This document shows positions 54,931 to 64,000 of a stretch of 64,000 nucleotides of DNA, in pieces. The notes under the pieces were generated by a model. It had not been told where the DNA came from. It saw only the letters and a list, made by a program, of their open reading frames with translations, and did no database searches. This DNA comes from Candidatus Thiodiazotropha sp. CDECU1 (GTDB lineage: Bacteria > Pseudomonadota > Gammaproteobacteria > Chromatiales > Chromatiaceae), in assembly GCF_963455295.1 (NCBI RefSeq), contig NZ_OY734020.1, forward strand, positions 930,001 through 994,000, read 5' to 3'. Position numbers and translations under genes: made by a program. The stretch's first letter is position 1. Every line of letters starts with the position of its first letter.

Positions 54931-56205
54931 ATGGCATTTCGTATAGCGCTTAGTGGATTGGATGCGGCATCCACCGACCTTGATGTGACTGGGCACAATA
55001 TCGCCAATGCGAGCACAGTCGGTTTCAAGGAATCCCGTGCCGAGTTTGCCGATATCTATGCAAATTCCATCAGTGATGTCAGTAGTTCAGTACCGGGAAG
55101 GGGCGTTCGCGTCACCCGGGTTGCACAACAGTTTGCCCAGGGCAGCACTGAATTTACTTCCAACAACCTGGATCTGGCGATCAACGGAGAGGGTTTCTTC
55201 GTGATGGAGGATTCCGCCGGTGACACGACCTATACCCGAGCCGGCGCCTTCAGCGTGGACCGGGATGGCAACGTGGTTGATCATACCGGTGCCAGGGTGC
55301 AGATCTTTCCCCGTATCGGCACCACCGGAACCCTGTTCAACACCGGTGATACCAGTGATCTGAATCTACCCGTGGTCTCCGGTACGCCACAGGCCACCAG
55401 CGATATCGATGCGACCCTCAATCTGAGCGCGGCGGAACAACCGCCGGTGGTCACTCTCGATCCGACTGCGCCTACCTTTACCTTTCCGCCGGATCCGCAG
55501 AGCTACAATCACTCCACCGCGACCACGATCTATGATTCCCTGGGAACCGCGCATACCACAACCATGTTTTACAGCAAGGTGGCGGACAATCAGTGGAACG
55601 TCTTTACCTTCGTGGACGGGGTGAATGTCACCGTGGGTGGTAACGCCTTCGCGGACGTTCAATTCACTACCGCGGGTGCCCTGGATACCGGTGTAGGGGA
55701 TGTGGATGCCTTGGGTAACGTGGCCATCGACACCTTCAACCCGGGTGGCGGCGCTGCGGATATCACCACCCTGACCTTTGATTACAGTGCAACCACCCAA
55801 TTCGGTTCAGGCTTTTCTGTGAATGAGTTGAGTCAGGATGGTTTTACCTCGGGCCGTCTGAGCGGTGTGGACGTGGATGGCACCGGGGTGGTATTTGCCC
55901 GCTTCACCAACGGTCAATCAGAACCTTTGGGTAAGATTGCAATGGCCCGCTTCAGTAATAACCAGGGGCTGCGCCAGATTGGCGATACCAGCTGGGCAGA
56001 GTCTTTCGCCTCCGGCGACGTGCAGTTGGGTGAGGCCGGTACCAGCAGTTTCGGTCTGATTCAGTCCGGTGCGCTGGAGAACTCAAACGTCGATCTGGCC
56101 AAGCAGTTGGTCAATCTGATTACCGCACAACGTAACTTCCAGGCCAATGCGCAGGTCATCACCACTGCGGATGCCGTTACCCAGACAGTCATCAATATCC
56201 GTTAA
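54931..56205 (+). CDS. flgE: Flagellar hook protein FlgE
   Basis: The product has 424 residues. The N-terminal MAFRIALSGLDAASTDLDVT and GHNIANASTVGFKESRAEF form the conserved coil, and the C-terminal AKQLVNLITAQRNFQANAQV matches it. The middle (about 150-330) is the variable D1/D2 hook domain, rich in Thr and Asp. AGGAGAACAGAG precedes the ATG. A strong terminator follows 13 bp after the stop, ending the flgBCDE unit. Confidence 0.95.
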   Translation: MAFRIALSGLDAASTDLDVTGHNIANASTVGFKESRAEFADIYANSISDVSSSVPGRGVRVTRVAQQFAQGSTEFTSNNLDLAINGEGFFVMEDSAGDTTYTRAGAFSVDRDGNVVDHTGARVQIFPRIGTTGTLFNTGDTSDLNLPVVSGTPQATSDIDATLNLSAAEQPPVVTLDPTAPTFTFPPDPQSYNHSTATTIYDSLGTAHTTTMFYSKVADNQWNVFTFVDGVNVTVGGNAFADVQFTTAGALDTGVGDVDALGNVAIDTFNPGGGAADITTLTFDYSATTQFGSGFSVNELSQDGFTSGRLSGVDVDGTGVVFARFTNGQSEPLGKIAMARFSNNQGLRQIGDTSWAESFASGDVQLGEAGTSSFGLIQSGALENSNVDLAKQLVNLITAQRNFQANAQVITTADAVTQTVINIR

Positions 56206-56218
56206 GAAGGCTGGGTAG

Positions 56219-56266
56219 TCGCCACTTCTGTCCTCAGTGTACGGGGGACGGGAGGGGCGATTTTTT
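56219..56266 (+). terminator. Rho-independent terminator after flgE
   Basis: Positions 56219-56233 pair with 56246-56260 over 15 positions with one mismatch and two G-T pairs, followed by six T. It separates flgBCDE from the flgF unit, which has its own promoter. Confidence 0.8.
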
Positions 56267-56360
56267 CTGAAGAGTTTTGAGTTATAAGTTTTTAGTTTTT
56301 AGTTAGTAGGTTCGCTACTCTCATTTTTTTCTTCCATCACCTAACTCAAAACTCAAACAG

Positions 56361-56377
56361 TTGGTTTGTTTCTTGCA
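56361..56377 (+). promoter_or_regulatory. Sigma-54-type promoter of flgF
   Basis: TTGGTTTG (56361-56368), 4 bp and TTGCA (56373-56377) give GG-N10-GC with a perfect -12 half. It lies 53 bp before flgF. The -24 half is weaker than at flgB. Confidence 0.65.
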
Positions 56378-56429
56378 GTGTTTCAGTAAAAGCCATAGCG
56401 CGAACTGAATCAAAGAACAGGAGCAACCC

Positions 56430-57170
56430 ATGGATCGCATGCTTTACGTCGCCATGAGCGGGGCAAAAGAGACCTTGATCGCCCAGGCCAGTAACTCCAA
56501 TAACTTGGCCAATGTGAATACCCCGGGCTTCATGGAAGACCTCAATCAATTCCGCAGTATGCCTGTGTTTGGCCAGGGATACCCGACCCGGGTCTACGCC
56601 CTGGATGAGCGCCCGAATATCAATTTTGACAAAGGCAGCATCCAGTCCACCGGTAATCCTCTCGACCTGGCGGTGAAGGGCGATGGCTATTTTGCGGTGC
56701 AGGTAGCCGATGGTTCTGAGGCCTATACCCGGCGCGGCGACCTGAGGGTGGATGCCAATGGACTGGTAACCAACGGCCAGGGTTTGCCGCTGATCGGCAA
56801 TGGCGGACCGATTGCATTGCCGCCCTATGAGCGCCTGGAGATCGCCCCAGACGGCACCATTACCGTATTGCCTGAGGGCGCTACCCCGGAGGCGCTGGCG
56901 ATTATCGACCGTATCAAGATGGTCAATCCTGATGCGGAGCAGTTGATCAAGGGGGAAGATGGCCTGCTACGACTGCAGGATGGTGAAGAGGCGGACGCGG
57001 ATGCCGCGACTGAGCTGGTATCCGGTGCCCTTGAGAGCAGCAACATCAATGTGGCGGACAGCCTGGTCACCATGATCGAGCTGTCACGTAAATTTGAAAT
57101 GCAGGTCAAGATGATGAAGACCGCTGAGGATCTGGACAGCGCCTCGGCCAAGCTCATGAGCATGAGCTGA
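56430..57170 (+). CDS. flgF: Flagellar rod protein FlgF
   Basis: The product has 246 residues. MDRMLYVAMSGAKETLIAQA and NNLANVNTPGFMEDLNQF form the rod N-terminus. LAVKGDGYFAVQVADGSEAY and the C-terminal ALESSNINVADSLVTMIELS complete the family pattern. AACAGGAGCAACCC is a good ribosome site. It belongs to the proximal rod, and a sigma-54-type site lies both before it and after it. Confidence 0.95.
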   Translation: MDRMLYVAMSGAKETLIAQASNSNNLANVNTPGFMEDLNQFRSMPVFGQGYPTRVYALDERPNINFDKGSIQSTGNPLDLAVKGDGYFAVQVADGSEAYTRRGDLRVDANGLVTNGQGLPLIGNGGPIALPPYERLEIAPDGTITVLPEGATPEALAIIDRIKMVNPDAEQLIKGEDGLLRLQDGEEADADAATELVSGALESSNINVADSLVTMIELSRKFEMQVKMMKTAEDLDSASAKLMSMS

Positions 57171-57172
57171 TG

Positions 57173-57189
57173 TTGGCAAGTAAATTGCT
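57173..57189 (+). promoter_or_regulatory. Sigma-54-type promoter of flgG
   Basis: TTGGCAAG (57173-57180), 4 bp and TTGCT (57185-57189) have exact GG-N10-GC spacing and are close to consensus in both halves. It starts 3 bp after the flgF stop and 75 bp before flgG. Confidence 0.75.
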
Positions 57190-57263
57190 GATATAGATAT
57201 TAGAGAGAGGCGTTGCACGGCAACGCATGACTAACCAGATTAATCAATTACGAGGAAGAGACT

Positions 57264-58049
57264 ATGTACCCGGCACTCTGGATCGCAAAAACCGGATTGG
57301 ACGCGCAACAGACCAACATGTCTGTGATATCCAACAATCTCTCCAACGTAAATACCACCGGTTTCAAACGGGACCGGGCCGTATTCAACGACCTGATCTA
57401 TCAGAACCTGCGTCAGGTGGGTGCTCAATCCTCCGAGAATACCGAGTTGCCTTCCGGCTTGATGGTGGGCACCGGTGTACGGGTGGTGGCGACCCAGAAA
57501 GAGCATAGTCAGGGCAATATCGTTCAAACCGGAAACTCATTGGATGTGGCCATCCAGGGCAAGGGTTATTTTCAGGTCCTGCATCCGGACGGCAATATCG
57601 TCTACACCCGTGACGGCACCTTCAGCCTCACCGCCGACGGCAACATCGTGACGCCTAACGGTTATGAGTTGCAGCCGGCGATGACCGTACCCAGCAACGC
57701 CACCAGCCTGACCATCGGCTCCGATGGCGTGGTCTCGGCACTGGTATCGGGCAACAACACACCGACCCAGATCGGACAGGTCGAGCTGGCCTATTTCGTC
57801 AATCCACAGGGCTTGGAACCGATCGGTGACAACCTCTATCGTGAGACCAATGCCAGCGGTGGCGTGAGTACCGCGATACCGGGTACCGATAGCACCGGTA
57901 CCCTGATCCAGGCGGCACTCGAGAGTTCGAATGTGAATGTGGTGGAGGAGCTGGTCAATATGATAGAGACCCAGCGCGCCTACGAGATGAACTCCAAGGC
58001 CATCTCCACCACTGATGAGATGCTCTCCTATGTCAATCAGCAACTCTAA
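57264..58049 (+). CDS. flgG: Flagellar distal rod protein FlgG
   Basis: The product has 261 residues, the typical FlgG length. [19 protein letters not shown] and [19 protein letters not shown] mark the N-terminus. [19 protein letters not shown] and the ending [20 protein letters not shown] mark the C-terminus. GAGGAAGAGACT precedes the ATG. It begins the flgGHIJKL run. Confidence 0.97.
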   Translation: MYPALWIAKTGLDAQQTNMSVISNNLSNVNTTGFKRDRAVFNDLIYQNLRQVGAQSSENTELPSGLMVGTGVRVVATQKEHSQGNIVQTGNSLDVAIQGKGYFQVLHPDGNIVYTRDGTFSLTADGNIVTPNGYELQPAMTVPSNATSLTIGSDGVVSALVSGNNTPTQIGQVELAYFVNPQGLEPIGDNLYRETNASGGVSTAIPGTDSTGTLIQAALESSNVNVVEELVNMIETQRAYEMNSKAISTTDEMLSYVNQQL

Positions 58050-58063
58050 CGGGAGTCACTCTG

Positions 58064-58777
58064 ATGGATAGATTCCGCAACAGCATATTGATCATGATCA
58101 TGACCTTACCGTTGTTGGCGGGTTGCTATAGCACAACCCCGACCCGGGATGCAGCCTATGCACCGATTCGACCGGTCATGCCGCCGCCCGCGCCAAGGGG
58201 CAATGGCGCTATCTACCAGGCGGGTTACGAACAGGCCTGGTTCGAGGATATCCGGGCCCGGCGAGTCGGCGATCTGTTGACCGTGAATCTGGTTGAGAGT
58301 ACCCAGGCGAATAAATCGGCCACCACCTCTACGGCGAAAAGCAGCAGTAACAGTATCACCAATCCCACCCTGTTTGGTCAGTCGATGCAGTTCAACGTAC
58401 CCGGCTTCGTACCGGTTCCCAACAACAAGGACGTGGGGCTCGGTTTCAGTCTCGATTCGACCCACGATTTCAGTGGCGACGGCAGTGCCACCCAGAGCAA
58501 TGCCCTGAATGGCAGTATCACTGTCTCGGTGATCGAGGTACTGCCGAACAACCATCTCTACGTGCGGGGTGAAAAGCGTATCGGCATCAACCAGGGCACC
58601 GAGTATGTCCGCCTGTCGGGCATCGTTCGGCCCAGGGATATCACACCGGGAAATACCGTTGATTCCACCCGCATCGCCGATCCCACCATTACCTATGTGG
58701 GTGAAGGCGCCTTGGCGGATGCCAACTCCATGGGATGGTTGGCCCGTTTCTTTAACAGTGTGCTCTCGCCCTTCTGA
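58064..58777 (+). CDS. flgH: Flagellar L-ring lipoprotein FlgH
   Basis: The product has 237 residues. The lipobox LAGC puts the lipid on Cys21. [20 protein letters not shown] and the later [20 protein letters not shown] and VRPRDI are FlgH signatures. It forms the outer-membrane ring around the rod. It lies 14 bp after flgG and 11 bp before flgI. Confidence 0.96.
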   Translation: MDRFRNSILIMIMTLPLLAGCYSTTPTRDAAYAPIRPVMPPPAPRGNGAIYQAGYEQAWFEDIRARRVGDLLTVNLVESTQANKSATTSTAKSSSNSITNPTLFGQSMQFNVPGFVPVPNNKDVGLGFSLDSTHDFSGDGSATQSNALNGSITVSVIEVLPNNHLYVRGEKRIGINQGTEYVRLSGIVRPRDITPGNTVDSTRIADPTITYVGEGALADANSMGWLARFFNSVLSPF

Positions 58778-58788
58778 GGTGTCATGCA

Positions 58789-59907
58789 ATGAACGTCATC
58801 GTACACAAAGTTATCATCGCGTTATCGATCTTCCTGTTGGCAAGCCAGGCCGTATGGGCGGAACGGATCAAAGACCTGGCCTCGATCCAGGGTGTGCGCA
58901 CCAATCAACTGATCGGATATGGTCTGATCGTGGGCCTTGACGGTACCGGCGATAAAGATACCGATTCGCCCTATACCATCAACAGCCTCAAGAACTTGCT
59001 CTCCCAATTGGGTGTGCAGATACCCGATGGTGTGAATATCAAGCCGAAGAACGTTGCTGCCGTGATCGTGCATGGCGACCTTCCCCCATTCAGCAAGGTG
59101 GGTCAGAAGATCGATGTCACGGTTTCATCACTTGGCAATGCCAAAAGCCTGCGTGGCGGTACCCTGTTGATGACGCCACTGAAAGGTGCTGATGGTAAGA
59201 ATTACGCCTTGGCTCAGGGCAACCTGGTGGTGGGCGGTCTCAGTGCAGAGGGGTCTGATGGCTCCAAGCTGACGGTGAATATACCCAGTGCAGGACGCAT
59301 CCCCAACGGTGCTACCGTGGAACGTGAAGTACCGAATGACTTCAACCAGGCGGCTTTGTTGACCCTCAATCTTAACGACGGGGATTTCACCACCGCCATG
59401 CGGGTGGCCGAATCGATCAATCTCACCATCGGCCCGGGTACGGCAAAGGCCGTTGACGCCACCTCGATTCGGGTCAACGCTCCCATCGATCCTGGACAAA
59501 AGGTCACTTTCATCTCCATGTTGGAGGAGCTGGAGGTCAAGCCGGGCAAGACCTCGGCCAAGGTGATCATCAACTCACGCACCGGTACGGTGGTGATCAA
59601 CAGTCAGGTCAGGGTCTATCCGGCCGCGGTCTCCCACGGCAACCTGGTGGTCAGCATCAGTGAGGAGACGGCTGTCTCCCAACCCGGTCCATTCGCCAGG
59701 GCAGGGCAGACTGCGGTGGTACCCCAGAGCCAGGTGACGATTACCGAAGAGGGCAAGGATCATATGTTTCTGTTCAACCCCGGTGCATCCCTGGATGATG
59801 TGGTGCGCGCCGTCAATCAGGTGGGTGCAGCACCCAGTGACCTGGTAGCCATCCTCGAGGCCCTGAAAGAGGCCGGTGCCCTGCGAGCCGAACTGTTGGT
59901 GATCTGA
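58789..59907 (+). CDS. flgI: Flagellar P-ring protein FlgI
   Basis: The product has 372 residues. A signal peptide covers residues 1-24 (cut at VWA-ERI). [20 protein letters not shown] and [13 protein letters not shown] open the mature part. The family blocks [20 protein letters not shown] and [20 protein letters not shown] are intact. It polymerises in the periplasm into the ring that surrounds the rod, helped by FlgA. It overlaps flgJ by one base. Confidence 0.97.
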   Translation: MNVIVHKVIIALSIFLLASQAVWAERIKDLASIQGVRTNQLIGYGLIVGLDGTGDKDTDSPYTINSLKNLLSQLGVQIPDGVNIKPKNVAAVIVHGDLPPFSKVGQKIDVTVSSLGNAKSLRGGTLLMTPLKGADGKNYALAQGNLVVGGLSAEGSDGSKLTVNIPSAGRIPNGATVEREVPNDFNQAALLTLNLNDGDFTTAMRVAESINLTIGPGTAKAVDATSIRVNAPIDPGQKVTFISMLEELEVKPGKTSAKVIINSRTGTVVINSQVRVYPAAVSHGNLVVSISEETAVSQPGPFARAGQTAVVPQSQVTITEEGKDHMFLFNPGASLDDVVRAVNQVGAAPSDLVAILEALKEAGALRAELLVI

Positions 59908-60857
59908 TGAATACCTCCGGCGCCGCCCTCTATCACGACTTTTCCGGACTCACGGCCCTCAAGCATCAGGCGCGTGATGATCAGGCGGGAACGGCAGAAC
60001 AGGTAGCGCGACAGTTCGAATCCCTGTTCGTACAGATGATGGTCAAGCAGATGCGCCAGGCCAGCTTCGGCAACGGTCTGTTCGAGAGCAAGCAGAGCGA
60101 GTTCGTAAGGGATATGTATGACCAGCAACTCTCGGTCCACCTCTCTGAACAGCGCGGCCTGGGCATGGCGCAGCTGCTGCGCAATCAGCTGGGGGTGGAT
60201 GAAGCCGAGCAGTCTGAGCCGAATACCTCCCTGGAGTCATACTGGCTGCACCCATCGGCACTGGCAAGATCTCAGCTAGCGAATAGGGTGGAATCCAACA
60301 AGGGAGCGGCGGCAGTGCAGCCGTCGGCCGACATCGACTCACCGGAATCCTTTGTGGAGGCCCTCTGGTCGGCCGCCGACAGTGCCGCCAAGGAGCTGGG
60401 GTTGCCCACCGAGGCGCTGCTTGCCCAGGCGGCCCTGGAGACCGGCTGGGGTGGGCATGTGATGCAATCTGCGGATGGTAGAAGCAGCCACAACCTGTTT
60501 GGGATCAAGGCCGATCAGCGCTGGAGCGGTGACCGGGTAAGACAGGAGACCTTGGAGTTTGAACAGGATGTGGCGGTGCGCCGGCGTGAGTATTTCCGTA
60601 CCTACGCTTCATTCGATGAGAGTTTCAGGGACTATGTGGCCTTTCTCAAACAGAATCCGCGCTACACGGAGGCCCTGCAAAGTACCCAGGATGCCGCGGA
60701 ATACTTCAAGGCGCTGCAGGATGCGGGGTACGCCACCGACCCCGACTATGCGCAGAAGATAGTGCGGGTGATGCAGGGAACGGAGATGCAGACCGCCCTG
60801 AGCCGATTTAAGGGAATGGTCGAGCAGTCGATACAGAGTGAAACAGAGGCGATTTAA
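59907..60857 (+). CDS. flgJ: FlgJ: rod-assembly factor with muramidase domain
   Basis: The product has 316 residues. Residues 1-105 form the rod-binding domain (QFESLFVQMMVKQMRQASFG). Residues of about 150-300 form the glucosaminidase domain with LAQAALETGWGGHVM (catalytic Glu), LFGIKADQRWSG and the later YASFDESFRDYVAFLK. It cuts peptidoglycan so that the rod can pass. The two-domain form is typical of Gamma- and Betaproteobacteria. The ATG overlaps the flgI stop, and flgK follows immediately. Confidence 0.96.
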   Translation: MNTSGAALYHDFSGLTALKHQARDDQAGTAEQVARQFESLFVQMMVKQMRQASFGNGLFESKQSEFVRDMYDQQLSVHLSEQRGLGMAQLLRNQLGVDEAEQSEPNTSLESYWLHPSALARSQLANRVESNKGAAAVQPSADIDSPESFVEALWSAADSAAKELGLPTEALLAQAALETGWGGHVMQSADGRSSHNLFGIKADQRWSGDRVRQETLEFEQDVAVRRREYFRTYASFDESFRDYVAFLKQNPRYTEALQSTQDAAEYFKALQDAGYATDPDYAQKIVRVMQGTEMQTALSRFKGMVEQSIQSETEAI

Positions 60858-62819
60858 GTGAGCATACTATCCATCGGTGTCTCCGGGTTGATTGCCAATC
60901 GGCACGCCCTGGATACCACCGGACACAACATCTCGAATGTCAACACCGAGGGCTACAGCCGTCAGCGGATAGACTTTAACACCAGACAGCCGGATCTCAG
61001 CCCGGCAGGCTATATCGGTACCGGTGTCGAGAGCTCGGAAATCCAGCGCCAGTACGATACCTTCGTTGCCGGCCAGATGCGTACCAGCTTGACCGTCACC
61101 TCGGAATTGAGTGCCTATTATGAAGGCGCGCAACGACTCGATGATCTGGTGGCGGATCCGGATGCGGGTATTCAACCCACCATCCAGAACTTCTTCAATG
61201 CCCTGCAGGGACTGGCCGATGACCCCACCTCGATTCCGGCGCGTCAGCTGGTATTGACCGAGGCGGAATCGATGGCCGACCGTTTTCACTATTTCGAGCA
61301 GCAGTTCGAGAACAGCCGCACCACATTGAACAATCAGATCGGATTCAACGTGGGTGAGATCAACCGTGTGGCGCAAAACATCGCCGATATCAATGCGGAT
61401 ATCAAACTTGCCTACGGCAGTACCCCAAACGATCTGTTGGATCAGCGGGACCAGTTGGTCAACGAACTGTCGGAATTGGTGGATATCCAGGTCCTGCAGC
61501 AGAGCGACGGGGCCTACAATGTCTTCATCGGTAGGGGCCAGCCCCTGGTGATGGATACCAGTGCCGCCACCCTTGGCACCCAGCCATCCAGTCTCGATCC
61601 CACTCATATGGAGATCACCTTCAACTACTCATTTGGTACCCAGGTCATTACCGATCAGATCACCGGCGGCACCATTGGCGGCATGCTGAGGTTCCGCAGC
61701 GAGATTCTCGATCCAACTCAGGACAGGGTGGGCCTGGTCGCCCTCGGTGTTGCCGATCAACTCAATACCCAGCACCAGATGGGCCTGGATCTGGATGGCC
61801 TGGTCGGTACCGCCCTGTTCAGCACCAGCTCGGTTCAGGTGTTGTCGCAACCGGGCAACGGCAGCTCCATCACCGTCGATTACGACAATGTGGGCAATCT
61901 TACCGGTAACAGCTATGAGCTGACCTACGACGGTGCCGATTTTATCTTGCAGAACCTGGTCTCTGGTGCAACCCAGACCCTGGCGGCAGGTGCCAATATC
62001 GTTGACGGCCTGGATATCAATATCAATGCCGCCGGCGCCATCACCGGTGATACCTTTTTGATTCAACCGACCCGTACCGCTTCACAGGATCTCAATCTGC
62101 TGATCAGCGATGTGCGGCGGCTGGCGGCTGCCGGTCCCGTGCAGGTGCAGCCTGCGGTGGATGGCAACGGCAATCCCCTGAATAGCGGCGACGCCCGTAT
62201 TACCCAACCGGGCAACAGCTCCATGACCGGCCTGCCCCTGGTGGGCGGCGATATCCAGCTGGTGTACGACGACCAGGGTGGAGCCACCAGCGGCTTCGAG
62301 GTCTACTATCCCGGATCGACACCCGGTGTGGACCCGTTCGACGATTTCATCGTTTACGATAATCTCAATACGTCGACGATTGCCGGTACCAACGTGCCGA
62401 GTGCCCAATTTGCCTTATATGGCGATATCAGTTTCTCCATTGCCGGGGTGCCCGCCGATGGTGACAGCTTCACCATCAGCAACAATACCAATGGCAGCAG
62501 TGACAATCGCAACGCCCTCTCCCTGGACGGCCTGCAGAACCAGAACCTATTGCTGGGTGGAACGGCCAGCTTCGATGCCACCTATATCCAGATGGTCTCG
62601 GATGTGGGATCGAAAACCCGCCACGCGGAACTGAACCTGGGGGCCCAGGAGAGTCTGCTGGTCCGTTCGCAGGAGGCGATGGCGGAGATCTCGGGTGTCA
62701 ACCTGGATGAAGAGGCAGCCAAGCTGATTCAGTTTCAGCAGGCCTATCAGGCATCAGCCCAGGTGATCTCCGTTGCCGGGACCCTGTTCGACACCCTATT
62801 AGGCGCAGTCAGGAGGTAA
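60858..62819 (+). CDS. flgK: Flagellar hook-associated protein 1, FlgK
   Basis: The product has 653 residues, starting from GTG with no gap after flgJ. SILSIGVSGLIANRHALDTT and GHNISNVNTEGYSRQRIDF are the N-terminal marks. The C-terminal AKLIQFQQAYQASAQVISVA matches the conserved coil. The middle region (about 320-560) is rich in Gly, Asp and Thr and longer than in E. coli FlgK (547 residues), so it probably forms additional surface domains. It joins hook to filament with FlgL. Confidence 0.95.
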   Translation: MSILSIGVSGLIANRHALDTTGHNISNVNTEGYSRQRIDFNTRQPDLSPAGYIGTGVESSEIQRQYDTFVAGQMRTSLTVTSELSAYYEGAQRLDDLVADPDAGIQPTIQNFFNALQGLADDPTSIPARQLVLTEAESMADRFHYFEQQFENSRTTLNNQIGFNVGEINRVAQNIADINADIKLAYGSTPNDLLDQRDQLVNELSELVDIQVLQQSDGAYNVFIGRGQPLVMDTSAATLGTQPSSLDPTHMEITFNYSFGTQVITDQITGGTIGGMLRFRSEILDPTQDRVGLVALGVADQLNTQHQMGLDLDGLVGTALFSTSSVQVLSQPGNGSSITVDYDNVGNLTGNSYELTYDGADFILQNLVSGATQTLAAGANIVDGLDININAAGAITGDTFLIQPTRTASQDLNLLISDVRRLAAAGPVQVQPAVDGNGNPLNSGDARITQPGNSSMTGLPLVGGDIQLVYDDQGGATSGFEVYYPGSTPGVDPFDDFIVYDNLNTSTIAGTNVPSAQFALYGDISFSIAGVPADGDSFTISNNTNGSSDNRNALSLDGLQNQNLLLGGTASFDATYIQMVSDVGSKTRHAELNLGAQESLLVRSQEAMAEISGVNLDEEAAKLIQFQQAYQASAQVISVAGTLFDTLLGAVRR

Positions 62820-62823
62820 TGGT

Positions 62824-63729
62824 ATGGCACGCGTTTCCACATCCATGCTGTTCGACCGTGGTATCAATAGCATGCTGCAACGCCAGTCCGAGGTCAGCAG
62901 GGCGCAGATGCAGATCTCCACCGGCAAACGCATTTTGACCCCCAAGGATGATCCGCCCGGTGCCGCCTATGTGCTCGACCTGCGGACCTCCATTACCCAG
63001 GTTGAACAGTATCAGAACAATGCCGACCGGGCCCAGTCCCGGCTCGAGCTGCAGGAAGCGACGCTGAGGGGCGTGGATAACCTGTTGCCACGCATCATGG
63101 AGTTGGCCATACAGGGACAGAGCGATACCTATTCCCCTGCCGCTCGCCAGGCCATCGGCCAAGAGTTGCGCCAGCTCAATGATGAGCTGATGGCATTGGC
63201 CAATACCCGGGACAGTGACGGTGAATATATCTTCGCCGGTTATGATGCCGACAGCCTGCCATTCGACAATCCCGCGGACGGTGTCTTCGCCTACAGCGGC
63301 GACATGGGCACCAGGACCCTGCAGATCTCGGCCACCCGGCAGGTTCAGGATCGGGAAAACGGTTACGATGTGTTCATGAATGTTGAAACCGCCGCGGGCG
63401 GGAGACGCAATATCTTCGAAACCGTGCATGGCATTATCGCCGGCATGGAGGCGGATGCCCCGAACAGCGTGTTCATGGAGGATCTGCAGCTGGCTCAGGA
63501 ACACATGGTCACGGTCAGGGCGCGGGGCGGCGCACGTCTCAACACCATTGATGAACAGCGCTACATCAACGAGGACTTCATCTTCACCATGGAGAGCGCA
63601 CTCTCCGAAACCGAAGACCTGGATATCGCAGAGGCGATCAGTCGTTTCGAACAGGATCTGGTGGCCTTGCAAGCGGCGCAACAGACCTTCAACATGGTGC
63701 AGGGTCTTTCACTCTTCAACTATCTCTAG
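62824..63729 (+). CDS. flgL: Flagellar hook-associated protein 3, FlgL
   Basis: The product has 301 residues. The flagellin-like N-terminus (RVSTSMLFDRGINSMLQRQS, QISTGKRILTPKDDPPGAA) and the C-terminal helix (FEQDLVALQAAQQTFNMVQG then LSLFNYL) are intact. It forms the second junction layer between hook and filament. It lies 4 bp after flgK with GAGGTAATGGT before the ATG. The stop codon TAG coincides with the first three bases of a 183-bp palindromic element. Confidence 0.96.
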   Translation: MARVSTSMLFDRGINSMLQRQSEVSRAQMQISTGKRILTPKDDPPGAAYVLDLRTSITQVEQYQNNADRAQSRLELQEATLRGVDNLLPRIMELAIQGQSDTYSPAARQAIGQELRQLNDELMALANTRDSDGEYIFAGYDADSLPFDNPADGVFAYSGDMGTRTLQISATRQVQDRENGYDVFMNVETAAGGRRNIFETVHGIIAGMEADAPNSVFMEDLQLAQEHMVTVRARGGARLNTIDEQRYINEDFIFTMESALSETEDLDIAEAISRFEQDLVALQAAQQTFNMVQGLSLFNYL

Positions 63730-63909
63730 TACTCCGTCAACACAACAACGCGGATGGCTGCTTATCGGCTCGCCCTCCGGGAGCCCACCCAAACGGCCAA
63801 GGCGGCGTTGCACTCCTTGGAAAGGGTGCGCCATTCCCTGCGGACTGCGCCTTGCCTTGGCCGTTTGGGTGGGCTCTGCATCCATCATTATCATGTTGAC
63901 GGAGTACTA
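63727..63909. repeat. 183-bp palindromic element with 16-bp perfect terminal inverted repeats
   Basis: TAGTACTCCGTCAACA (63727-63742) is the exact reverse complement of 63894-63909. A 23-bp perfect inverted repeat lies inside (63781-63803 with 63854-63876; arm GAGCCCACCCAAACGGCC...). The architecture (outer repeats, inner palindrome, no gene) resembles the 294-bp element at 14671, but the end sequences are unrelated, so it would belong to a second family. It could also fold as a long RNA hairpin and help end flgL transcripts. Confidence 0.8.
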
Positions 63910-64000
63910 ATCTGGGAGGCTGCAGATCGAACCCCTGGCCTGATTCAGATAGGGCATTGGGATCGAATCCATAGCACCTGTTATTGGGCGGTAGCCTGGT
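63910..64000. other. Window end without recognised feature
   Basis: The last 91 bp contain no start with a ribosome site and no terminator that I can recognise. The gene following the flagellar block lies outside the window; in related gene orders it would often be a flagellin or a glycosylation gene. Confidence 0.3.

Noticed and set aside
62809-63681. A 290-codon open frame antisense to flgL
   Set aside because: It mirrors the FlgL coding sequence and shows no signal, motif or start site.

Overview
The window reads as a chromosomal segment of a motile gammaproteobacterium, probably a sulfur oxidiser of the Chromatiales/Sedimenticola/Thiodiazotropha type. That lineage is an inference. It rests on two exported Gly/Tyr-rich proteins that resemble sulfur globule envelope proteins, a TAXI-type TRAP transporter, an arsenosugar gene set, the gammaproteobacterial order of flagellar genes, and PrfC, RimI, PyrC and homodimeric AceE of gammaproteobacterial type. 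There is no prophage, no CRISPR array and no intact transposase. The main mobile signal is a set of short palindromic elements.

Layout. Positions 1-2.9 kb hold the end of an MlaA-like lipoprotein gene, pyrC (minus strand) and two tandem sulfur-globule-like genes closed by a strong terminator. Positions 3.2-13.7 kb hold the pyruvate dehydrogenase genes aceE, aceF and lpdA. A diheme peroxidase gene, overlapped by a PAS-GGDEF-EAL receptor gene, sits between aceF and lpdA. From 13.9 to 19.1 kb come a YbfF-like esterase, a 294-bp palindromic element and a TAXI TRAP transporter (receptor, fused permease, DUF302 protein). Positions 19.5-27.4 kb are a tightly overlapping seven-gene membrane cluster (zinc-ribbon/BPSS1780, RDD, SpoIIM, DUF4129, DUF4350, MoxR, DUF58). 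Positions 27.7-34.4 kb carry housekeeping genes: pssA, leuA, a family-4-type uracil-DNA glycosylase, rimI, a SprA-type metalloprotease-like gene, prfC and a 69-residue unknown.

From 34.5 to 45.0 kb, mostly on the minus strand, are an isoaspartyl peptidase with an ATP-grasp ligase-like partner, glgC (plus), an AcuI/YhdH reductase, class I fumarase and sucAB. Positions 45.4-47.0 kb carry small unknown genes, a nuclease-fold protein that lacks catalytic acids, and tRNA-Arg(CCT). Positions 47.3-49.6 kb are an arsenosugar-type set (ArsS radical SAM enzyme and two glycosyltransferases). From 49.7 kb to the end is a flagellar block: flgA, flgM and flgN on the minus strand, then cheV, cheR and flgBCDEFGHIJKL on the plus strand.

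How the parts work together. AceE, AceF and Lpd feed acetyl-CoA to the TCA enzymes (SucAB, fumarase) encoded 30 kb away. No second lpd gene is visible for SucAB, so the lipoyl-bearing Lpd may serve both complexes. In the flagellar block I can read sigma-54-type sites (GG-N10-GC) ahead of flgA, flgB, flgF and flgG, and sigma-28-type sites ahead of flgM and cheV, which matches the polar-flagellum hierarchy of Vibrio and Pseudomonas.

Points most worth a second look are the coiled-coil-tailed sulfur-globule paralogue, the palindromic element family with full, collapsed and decayed copies, the peroxidase/c-di-GMP pair inside the pdh locus, the ATP-grasp/isoaspartyl peptidase pair, and the MoxR membrane cluster. 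All functions are read from sequence patterns without database searches.
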